7,462 nt of DNA from an uncultured bacterium (GTDB taxonomy: Bacteria > Cyanobacteriota > Vampirovibrionia > Gastranaerophilales > Gastranaerophilaceae), in NCBI GenBank assembly GCA_947365485.1, contig CANAXK010000087.1, positions 1 to 7,462 of the forward strand, given 5' to 3'. Under the pieces are notes generated by a model that was not told where the DNA came from, made no database searches, and was given only the letters and a program-made list of their open reading frames with translations. Positions 1 to 5,259 of this stretch are shown piece by piece; position 1 is the first letter of the stretch; each line of letters opens with the position of its first letter. Position numbers and translations under genes: made by a program.

Positions 1-2
1 AT

Positions 3-644
3 ATTTCAACACAACCCGTTAATTCCCAACAATATACTTACAAGGCTCCAGCTTTTGGCGCGAAAGTTGTTGACAGACTTTGCGTGAATCTAAAAACAGA
101 CACCGTTAGCTTTCTAAACAACGGTACTGCTGTTCTTGATGAGCCAATGCCTTTTTTCAAGGGCATAAAAAATCTTCTGAATGCGGTTACAAAAAACATA
201 AAAAACAATGTTGAAGGAAAAACTTGCCTCGATTCGCTTGATAAATACCGCCTAAATGAAATGCTTGAGTATTTCCCGAGAAAACTGTTTGAAAACAGAA
301 TGCTGAATGGTGTAGTTGGTTCCGGAAACAACAACCTGGCATTCAAAATCGATAACAATGAAGTGCTGTGCGTTTCAGAAAACATGAACTTTTTTAACAA
401 AAGACCTTTTGAGGATTTTGACCTGCCGCTTATTTCAAAAGGGATGTATGATACTTATTTTACAAAAAATACGCAGGGATGGTTTATAAGAAAGCTCGGA
501 GAGCCTGTAACCGACAGTGAGCTTGAAACAATTAAGCAGGAAATATTTAAAAAGGGGTATAAAATTAAGGACTGGAATCCGGAGCAGGGGTGCAAGCTGG
601 ATAACAAACTCTACCTTATTGATTTTGAATGCGCCTACAAATAA
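3..644 (+). CDS. Kinase-fold-like protein, probably catalytically degenerate (5' partial)
   Basis: I do not recognise this gene by name. The frame is open from the window edge to TAA at 642-644 (213 codons), so the true start lies upstream. The GTG at 84 has no good ribosome site and is probably internal, because the residues before it look like real protein (a PAFGAK segment at 48-65). Numbering from that GTG, the C-terminal half resembles a protein kinase: a glycine-rich loop G79-S-G81, a strand ending VLC96 where kinases have the ATP-binding Lys, D163-WNPE-Q168 like the catalytic loop D(x4)N, and LID180-FE like the metal-binding DFG. The Q168 to D180 spacing (12) is close to the kinase value (13). 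The protein ends a few residues later, so there is no activation loop or lower C-lobe. With Lys and Asn replaced it may be a pseudokinase. No signal peptide is visible in the part seen. The coding frame is supported; the function is inference. Confidence 0.75.
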   Translation: MSTQPVNSQQYTYKAPAFGAKVVDRLCVNLKTDTVSFLNNGTAVLDEPMPFFKGIKNLLNAVTKNIKNNVEGKTCLDSLDKYRLNEMLEYFPRKLFENRMLNGVVGSGNNNLAFKIDNNEVLCVSENMNFFNKRPFEDFDLPLISKGMYDTYFTKNTQGWFIRKLGEPVTDSELETIKQEIFKKGYKIKDWNPEQGCKLDNKLYLIDFECAYK

Positions 645-667
645 TATACTGCACTTTACATTTCGGC

Positions 668-696
668 TCTCCCGCGGTATGATTTTCTAAGGGAGA
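668..696 (+). promoter_or_regulatory. Possible hairpin covering the pheS ribosome binding site
   Basis: The pheS Shine-Dalgarno sequence AAGGGAG (689-695) sits 7 nt before the ATG. Its GGGAGA (691-696) can pair perfectly with TCTCCC (668-673), a 6-bp stem with a 17-nt loop that would hide the site. The loop holds a three-codon frame ATG-ATT-TTC-TAA (679-690) whose stop abuts the site. The pairing is seen directly; a regulatory role is conjecture and the loop is long. Confidence 0.25.
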
Positions 697-702
697 ATAG
701 CA

Positions 703-1737
703 ATGAAAACACAATTGGAAAACATTTATTCATCAGCAAAAGCAGATATTGAAAAAGCACAGTCTATTAGCGATATTGACGAAATAAGACTGAAATACCT
801 TAGCCGTAAAGGCGAGTTTAACTCTATAAAGAAGGGGCTTAAGGATTTATCTGACGAGGATAAAAGAGTCGTGGGTGCTCTAGCAAACCAGATTACACAG
901 GATTTGGAATCATTGTTAAAAGAGAAGCACGATGCTTTTTACCAAAAAGAGCTGAATGAAAAACTCCAGAAAGACAGAATTGATATTACTCTTAGCGGGA
1001 AATATATTCCGCATGGAAAAGTTCATCCGCTAACTTCAACTACAAACGAAATCGTTTCAATATTCCAGAACCTCGGGTTCTCTGTTGTAGCTCCGGAGCT
1101 TTCTCCGGAAGTTGAGACAGAATACTACAACTTTGATATGCTAAATATCCCGAAAGAACACCCTGCACGTGATGTTCAGGATACATTCTTCTGCAAACTT
1201 GCTGATAATGTGGTTTTGAGAAGCCAAACTTCCGGCGCGCAAATCCATGTTATGGAAACCCAGAAACCGCCAATTAAGGTTATTTCACCTGGCCGTGTTT
1301 ACAGAAACGAGAATATTAACGCAAGAAAGAACAACTTCTTCCACCAGATTGAAGGTTTGTATGTGGACAAAGATATAACATTCGGTGACCTCAAAGGTGT
1401 GTTGAACGAGTTTATAAGAATCTATTTCGGCGCAGCACGCCCGACAAGATTCAGAAATAGCTTTTTTCCGTTTACAGAGCCTTCTGCCGAGGTTGATGTT
1501 CAGTGCATCATGTGTCAGGGCAAGGGCTGCCGTATATGCAGCGGTACAGGTTGGTTAGAAGTTCTCGGATGCGGTATGGTTGACGTTAATGTGCTGAAGG
1601 CAGTTGGTATTGACCCTGAAGTCTATTCCGGTTTTGCTTTTGGTATGGGAGTTGAAAGACTTGCGATGCTTAAATACGCAATTGATGACATTCGTCTGTT
1701 CTTCAACAACGATAAGAGATTCCTTGAACAATTCTAG
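703..1737 (+). CDS. pheS: Phenylalanyl-tRNA synthetase alpha subunit
   Basis: Charges tRNA-Phe with phenylalanine in the cytoplasm as the catalytic alpha chain of the alpha2-beta2 class II enzyme. The 344-residue length is normal. Residues 1-90 form the helical tRNA-binding arm, with the usual YLSRKGEF segment (32-39). The catalytic domain shows SPEVETEYYNFDMLNIP (134-150), HPARDVQDTFF (153-163), RSQTSGAQIHVM (173-184), class II motif 2 with GRVYRNE (197-203) and FFHQIEG (212-218), and motif 3 GFAFGMGVERLAML (310-323). A Cys cluster C268/C271/C276/C279 before GWLEVLGCGM is typical of PheS forms with a CxxC(x4)CxxC insertion. The ATG at 703 has an AAGGGAG site 7 nt upstream. pheT does not follow, so the beta subunit must be encoded elsewhere, as in cyanobacteria. 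Identity is certain from the family motifs. Confidence 0.98.
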   Translation: MKTQLENIYSSAKADIEKAQSISDIDEIRLKYLSRKGEFNSIKKGLKDLSDEDKRVVGALANQITQDLESLLKEKHDAFYQKELNEKLQKDRIDITLSGKYIPHGKVHPLTSTTNEIVSIFQNLGFSVVAPELSPEVETEYYNFDMLNIPKEHPARDVQDTFFCKLADNVVLRSQTSGAQIHVMETQKPPIKVISPGRVYRNENINARKNNFFHQIEGLYVDKDITFGDLKGVLNEFIRIYFGAARPTRFRNSFFPFTEPSAEVDVQCIMCQGKGCRICSGTGWLEVLGCGMVDVNVLKAVGIDPEVYSGFAFGMGVERLAMLKYAIDDIRLFFNNDKRFLEQF

Positions 1738-1775
1738 GATTTAATAGGGCTGCGCCCGAAAATTTAGGAGTATGT

Positions 1776-2480
1776 ATGATGAAAAGATTATTAGCAGTGG
1801 TATTTGTGCTGGGCATGATGCTGGCTTATCCGCTTAGCTCTTCGGCCTCTGATGTTTTGCTTATTAGCACAAGCGAGCAGAAAAAAGTTCAGAATCATAT
1901 TAGCACGGTAGGTTTTAAGATTTTGAATGCAAACGAACTTCCAAATCGAACAGTATTCATTTACGACTCTTCAAAGACTATAAATGCATATTCAGCATTC
2001 TTCGGGCGTAACATTGTTTTATATCGAGGAATGTATATTATGCTTGACGATGAAGACATGCTTGCAGCGGTTTTGTGCCATGAAATTTCTCACAGTATGG
2101 ACAGTTATGAGGGGCCGTTTAGAGGAACATTCGGTTTTCTGAACTACACTTATGCACCTAAGAAATATGAGTACAAAGCTGATAAAAGAGCTGTTGATTT
2201 TATGGTTAAGGCGGGTTATCACCCGGTTGCAGCTATTGTCATGATGAACAAAGTTATGGGGCAGAACAGATACGACTGGAATAGTTCTCATCCCCTTACA
2301 AGCAGACGTATGATGTCGGTTTATGAATATATTTATAAGAAGTACCCAGAATATCTTGTTGATAATAAATACAAAACAAATATTTATTATCAGAACTTCT
2401 TATTAACTTCAAAAGAAAACAGGGCGAAATTCCAGAAGAAGATTGAAAAGAATTCAAGAGGTAATGTTGACTATCTCTAA
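1776..2480 (+). CDS. Exported M48-family zinc metalloprotease
   Basis: A 234-residue single-domain metallopeptidase probably acting in the periplasm or cell envelope. Residues 1-25 are a Sec signal peptide (MMKR, hydrophobic core, SSSAS cleavage region) with no lipobox Cys. The zinc site is HEISH (102-106), with the third ligand E132 in YEYKAD (131-136) followed by the usual KAGYHP segment (145-150). SSHPLTSRRM (170-179) matches the conserved His-Pro block near the end of M48 catalytic domains. There are no TPR repeats, unlike BepA/YfgC, so it resembles the short LoiP/YcaL type. Related enzymes degrade misassembled envelope proteins; the substrate here cannot be deduced. An AGGAG (1766-1770) lies 5 nt before the ATG at 1776; the adjacent ATG at 1779 is an equally plausible start. 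It lies 38 nt downstream of pheS and 7 nt before another exported gene, so the last two are probably cotranscribed. Confidence 0.93.
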   Translation: MMKRLLAVVFVLGMMLAYPLSSSASDVLLISTSEQKKVQNHISTVGFKILNANELPNRTVFIYDSSKTINAYSAFFGRNIVLYRGMYIMLDDEDMLAAVLCHEISHSMDSYEGPFRGTFGFLNYTYAPKKYEYKADKRAVDFMVKAGYHPVAAIVMMNKVMGQNRYDWNSSHPLTSRRMMSVYEYIYKKYPEYLVDNKYKTNIYYQNFLLTSKENRAKFQKKIEKNSRGNVDYL

Positions 2481-2487
2481 AGATTTA

Positions 2488-3006
2488 ATGCAAAGATTAT
2501 TAACAATTTTTATCAGTCTTAATATGCTCATGCTGCCGTCTTATGCGATTATTGAAGACGATTTTGTGAATGCTACTTTGGACAAGAATCTTAAAATTAA
2601 AAAACAGAAAGAAACTACTCCAAATAGTGGAATACCGATTCAGATTCGTATAAAAGAAGATTTTACAACAAAATCAAAGCCAGAGGAAGGTGATTTTATT
2701 GAATTTGAAACGGTTGAAGATTTCAAATCTTTTTCGGCGGGTACGACTGTCAAAGGAAGAATTGAGTTCATATCAATGAATTGTATTTGGGGTGTTCCTG
2801 CTGACATTGTTATAGGCAATTTTCAAATCGGAAATATTGCACTCTATGGGGAAATACATAAAGGAGGCGCCAATCGTATTATCTGGCTAAGACCTGCTAC
2901 TATTGTCGGTACTTTTTTCTTTGGAGCTGGATTAGCTCTTATACCAATAAGAGGCGGCCATGCAAAAATAAAAACTGACAAAATCTATACTGTTTATTAC
3001 AGATAA
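2488..3006 (+). CDS. Short exported beta-rich protein of unknown function
   Basis: Not recognised. From the ATG at 2488 it has 172 residues: an N-terminal signal peptide (hydrophobic 4-17, LPSYA cleavage region ending at 20), a charged linker (about 25-47), then a beta-strand-rich domain. Visible blocks are TKSKPEEGDFIEF (61-73), GTTVKGRIEFI (85-95), GVPADIVIGNF (102-112), GGANRIIW (126-133) and IRGGHAKIK (154-162). The 'GD-x-IxF ... G-T-x-V-x-G-x-I' pattern recalls small beta-barrel modules in exported proteins, but that is a weak similarity. Starts at TTG 2443 or ATG 2464 would overlap the protease gene; 2464 has an AAGAGG only 2 nt away, which is too close. The 2488 start puts the signal peptide at the N terminus 7 nt after the protease stop, though its own ribosome site is weak. 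Coupling to the protease gene suggests a shared envelope role (inference). Confidence 0.85.
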   Translation: MQRLLTIFISLNMLMLPSYAIIEDDFVNATLDKNLKIKKQKETTPNSGIPIQIRIKEDFTTKSKPEEGDFIEFETVEDFKSFSAGTTVKGRIEFISMNCIWGVPADIVIGNFQIGNIALYGEIHKGGANRIIWLRPATIVGTFFFGAGLALIPIRGGHAKIKTDKIYTVYYR

Positions 3007-3007
3007 C

Positions 3008-3883
3008 CTACTTCTTGAACAAAACTTCTTCTAACGCAAGCGCGGTCTTTGTTTTTGCAAGCCCTCCCTGCGAAGTCTCCTTAAGAAGCGGTGACATAAG
3101 CTGACCGGTAATCTTAAGAGTATCAACAACTTCATCTAGCGGAATTTTGCTCTCCACACCGCAAAGCGCGAGCTCTGAAGCTGTTACAGCGTGCACAGCA
3201 AGAAACGCGTTTCTTTTTATGCAAGGCACCTCAACCAGCCCGCAAACAGGGTCACAGGTAAGCCCTAGAATGTTCTTCATTGCAAGCGCTGCTGCCTGTA
3301 TGATTTCGTTTGTATCACCGCCGAGCATCTGTGTTAAAGCTGCTGCTGCCATTGCAGAAGCCACTCCGCATTCAGCCTGACAACCGGCTACTGCGCCTGC
3401 CAGCTGGACTTTGTTGGAAACAAGGAGCCCGACTATTCCGGCTGTCAAAAGCCCGTTAATCTGCTCTGCTTCTGAAATATTTTCTTCTTCTGCAACAGCA
3501 ATGATTACAGAAGGTACGATACCGCAAGAACCAGCTGTCGGGCAGGCTGCGATTCTTCCCATCCTCAAATTTTCTTCTGCTGTTGCAAGTGCGTAAGTTG
3601 TAATTTTTTCAAAGGCCTTACCAAACAAAGCAGCGCGCTTTTTGAACCTTTCAGGAAGCTTTACGCAATCATCTCCGCACCATCCGCTAATAGCTTTTTC
3701 GGTTGATTTGAGCCCGTTTTTTACTGCCTGTTTCATTGCAAGCAAGTCTTCAAGTACCCTCAATCTGATAACATCAATTGAGTCTCCGCTCAAGCATGCT
3801 TCTTCATTCTGCGCTATTTCGTATATTGCTTTGTTTTGAGCTTTACATTTTTCAGCTAGTTCTGCAAAAGATAAAATCGTCAT
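3008..3883 (-). CDS. sdaAA: L-serine dehydratase, iron-sulfur-dependent, alpha subunit
   Basis: Catalytic chain of the two-subunit [4Fe-4S] L-serine dehydratase, which converts L-serine to pyruvate and ammonia in the cytoplasm. The 291-residue length is normal for the separate alpha chain. Family hallmarks are CPTAGSCGIVPS (114-125), GCQAECGVASAMAAA (167-181) and LTCDPVCGLVEVPCIKRNA (208-226). By comparison with the structurally known Legionella enzyme, the cluster ligands are C168 (GCQ), C210 (TCD) and C221 (VPC); the 11-residue spacing of the last two matches. No pyridoxal-phosphate site is expected or seen. The ATG at 3883-3881 has an AGGAA (complement of 3893-3897) 9 nt upstream, inside the end of sdaAB, whose stop is 2 nt away. 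The enzyme is expected to be oxygen-sensitive, which suits an anaerobe. Its stop lies one base from the stop of the convergent gene, and I see no terminator between them. Confidence 0.97.
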   Translation of the reverse strand: MTILSFAELAEKCKAQNKAIYEIAQNEEACLSGDSIDVIRLRVLEDLLAMKQAVKNGLKSTEKAISGWCGDDCVKLPERFKKRAALFGKAFEKITTYALATAEENLRMGRIAACPTAGSCGIVPSVIIAVAEEENISEAEQINGLLTAGIVGLLVSNKVQLAGAVAGCQAECGVASAMAAAALTQMLGGDTNEIIQAAALAMKNILGLTCDPVCGLVEVPCIKRNAFLAVHAVTASELALCGVESKIPLDEVVDTLKITGQLMSPLLKETSQGGLAKTKTALALEEVLFKK

Positions 3884-3885
3884 TA

Positions 3886-4536
3886 TTATAGTTTCCTAAT
3901 ATTTGTCACAAAAAATACGTCCTTAATCTGCCGCACCTTTTCCACAACGTCTTCTCCCACCGGAATATCAAGTGCGACGTACATCGATGCAGTGCCGCCT
4001 TTCGAGCTTCTGTCGCAGTGCAGAGATGCAATATTAACTTTTTGCTTCTGGATAATGTCGCTGACCGTTGAAATCATGCCGGGCTTATCTTTGTACATCA
4101 AAAGCAGAGTATCATAGCTTCCGTCAATATCAGCCGTAAATCCGTTTATACAGTTGATTCTAATCTCACCAGCACCGACCGAATCCCCGCACACTGTCAT
4201 CTTGTCATCAATGATTATATCTACAGAATTTGGGTGCCTAGATATGTCTTGAACGTACTCGTAAGAGTAGTCAATATTTTCTGCAATTTCAAAAATGTTT
4301 TTGATTAAAGGATCGTCAACCATGTATCCTAAAATCCCTGCAAGCAAGCCTTTATCTGTGCCATGTCCGAATCCTGTTGTTGCAAAAGAGTTGTAGAGCA
4401 CAAATTTTACTTTAAAAAATTTTTCTTTGTAAATATTTTTCGCCATCAGCCCCAGTCTTACAGCTCCTGCTGTATGCGAGCTTGATGGTCCAACCATAAT
4501 CGGGGATATTACAGAAAAAATCGACTTTGGTTCCAT
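3886..4536 (-). CDS. sdaAB: L-serine dehydratase, iron-sulfur-dependent, beta subunit with ACT domain
   Basis: Second chain of the serine dehydratase. From the ATG at 4536 it has 216 residues. The N-terminal beta domain shows MVGPSSSHTAG (14-24), the signature of this subunit, then GHGTDKGLLAGILG (57-70) and HPNSV (101-105). Residues about 142-216 form an ACT domain (DTLLLMYKDKPGMIS, 142-156), as in the Bacillus subtilis-type two-chain enzyme, where it may mediate regulation. Upstream in-frame ATGs (4557, 4554, 4548) exist, but 4536 is preferred. It gives the normal short N terminus (MEPKSIFSVISP) and begins one base after the response-regulator stop. A GAGGAT ribosome site (complement of 4547-4552) lies about 11 nt upstream, within the acidic tail codons of the regulator. 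Translation is therefore probably coupled to the gene before it. Confidence 0.96.
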   Translation of the reverse strand: MEPKSIFSVISPIMVGPSSSHTAGAVRLGLMAKNIYKEKFFKVKFVLYNSFATTGFGHGTDKGLLAGILGYMVDDPLIKNIFEIAENIDYSYEYVQDISRHPNSVDIIIDDKMTVCGDSVGAGEIRINCINGFTADIDGSYDTLLLMYKDKPGMISTVSDIIQKQKVNIASLHCDRSSKGGTASMYVALDIPVGEDVVEKVRQIKDVFFVTNIRKL

Positions 4537-4537
4537 A

Positions 4538-5146
4538 TTAGTAGTCATCCTCATCATGGTTTTTATTTGCGTTGATATAGCCTTCCATTATGTTGTAGAG
4601 TGAATTCTGCCAGTCACTGCTTTTTTCAAGGAAGAAATCAGCGCCACGTGCTTTACACTGTGCCTCAATTTCTTTTCTCGGTGATGCGGTAATCACGCCT
4701 ATAATTGTATTAACTCCTGCGTTTGCAGCCATTTTTTTGAGCTCTGTAAGCAAAATAAAGCCTTCACGTTCAGTCGGGATGAACAAATCCATCACCACAT
4801 ACTGGTATTTGCGTTTTTTGAATTTGTTGACAGCGTCGTAGATTTCCTGTGAGCAGTCAATATCGTAATCAAGCTGGGAAAGAAGTACTTTAAGCTGGTA
4901 TGTAATGACCCCCAAATCGTCCACAATAAGGATTGCAGGGCCTGTCGGAGCATATTCTTCTGCCTCGGAGTTAAGAGCCTTGCTCACAATTGGTTTTTTT
5001 GCGTTGCTGTTGAGTTCTCTTAAGGTGTCAACAATATTAATCAACTGGTTTTTTAAATCTAAAAGACCAATGTCTTTAGGTGGTTTATCATTAGTAATGT
5101 TATAAAACAAATTAATAAACTCATCGTCTAATTCAATACTTGTCAT
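4538..5146 (-). CDS. Stand-alone receiver-domain response regulator
   Basis: A 202-residue cytoplasmic phosphoacceptor protein without an output domain. Residues 1-68 are a predicted helical N-terminal extension with no family I recognise. Residues 70-192 form a CheY-like receiver: acidic pair D76-D77 in ILIVDD, phosphoacceptor D120 in YVVMDLFIP, T153 in GVITAS and K175 in FFLEKS. The whole switch set is present, so phosphorylation is expected. The tail is acidic (NHDEDDY). No DNA-binding, GGDEF, EAL or kinase domain follows and no histidine kinase gene lies in the window, so the partner is unknown. It is the first gene of an operon with sdaAB and sdaAA. The ATG at 5146-5144 has an AGGAG (complement of 5152-5156) 5 nt upstream and a good promoter further out. 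The output could be protein-protein binding through the N-terminal extension (inference). Confidence 0.93.
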   Translation of the reverse strand: MTSIELDDEFINLFYNITNDKPPKDIGLLDLKNQLINIVDTLRELNSNAKKPIVSKALNSEAEEYAPTGPAILIVDDLGVITYQLKVLLSQLDYDIDCSQEIYDAVNKFKKRKYQYVVMDLFIPTEREGFILLTELKKMAANAGVNTIIGVITASPRKEIEAQCKARGADFFLEKSSDWQNSLYNIMEGYINANKNHDEDDY

Positions 5147-5167
5147 ACTAGCTCCTACTTTGGGACA

Positions 5168-5176
5168 ATTATATCA
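5168..5176 (-). promoter_or_regulatory. Extended -10 promoter of the response regulator-sdaAB-sdaAA operon
   Basis: Read on the minus strand, this is TGATATAAT: a perfect -10 hexamer (5173-5168) preceded by the TGn extension (5176-5174). The -35 region (about 5191-5197, CTTACTT) is poor, as is common with extended -10 promoters. Transcription would start near 5161, giving a leader of about 15 nt that contains the AGGAG site. Sigma-70-type recognition is assumed. Confidence 0.65.
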
Positions 5177-5183
5177 TATTACG

Positions 5184-5207
5184 CTTAAAAAAGTAAGACC
5201 TTTTAAG
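5184..5207. repeat. Perfect 7-bp inverted repeat, possible operator
   Basis: CTTAAAA (5184-5190) and TTTTAAG (5201-5207) are perfect inverted copies separated by 10 nt, so their centres are 17 bp apart (about 1.6 helical turns). The repeat overlaps the weak -35 region of the minus-strand promoter and lies about 40 bp upstream of the plus-strand -10. No T-tract follows, so it does not look like a terminator. Such placement fits a dimeric regulator site, but the arms are AT-rich and could arise by chance. Confidence 0.35.
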
Positions 5208-5247
5208 TTCGGTTGTTTAAATTATTTTTGTTTCGTTTATTTTGAAG

Positions 5248-5253
5248 TATAAT
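5248..5253 (+). promoter_or_regulatory. TATAAT -10 element directly upstream of the 5260 gene
   Basis: A perfect TATAAT lies 6 nt before the ATG at 5260. The usual 6-8 nt from the -10 to the transcript start would place the first base on or beside the A of the start codon. No Shine-Dalgarno sequence is visible before this ATG. A matching -35 is weak: TTGTTT at 5228-5233 is only 14 nt away. Best read as a candidate promoter for a leaderless transcript. Confidence 0.4.
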
Positions 5254-5259
5254 TTATTT

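Noticed and set aside
38..400. Long open frame on the minus strand opposite the kinase-like gene
   Set aside because: Runs antisense to a frame that has convincing protein motifs; its own translation shows no domain and no ribosome site.
645..667. TATACT (645-650) as a pheS promoter
   Set aside because: No -35 at an acceptable distance (nearest TTGAAT is 14 nt away, TTGATT 20 nt); AT-rich sequence gives such hexamers easily.
1747..1757. GGGC-TGC-GCCC mini-hairpin after pheS as a terminator
   Set aside because: Only a 4-bp stem and no T-tract follows, so it is unlikely to stop transcription by itself; it may be chance.
2019..2291. Minus-strand open frame opposite the M48 protease
   Set aside because: Antisense shadow of the zinc-site region; no start signal and no recognisable protein features.
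2443..2487. TTG 2443 as start of the small exported protein
   Set aside because: It would place 15 residues ahead of a well-formed signal peptide and overlap the protease gene by 38 nt without a ribosome site.
3147..3839. Three plus-strand open frames opposite sdaAA
   Set aside because: Ala/Ser-rich composition follows from the complement of sdaAA codons; sdaAA is certain from family motifs.
5184..5207. The inverted repeat as a terminator or small-RNA hairpin
   Set aside because: The arms are mostly A/T with a 10-nt loop and no T-run after either arm, so the RNA hairpin would be weak; a DNA-binding site is more plausible.
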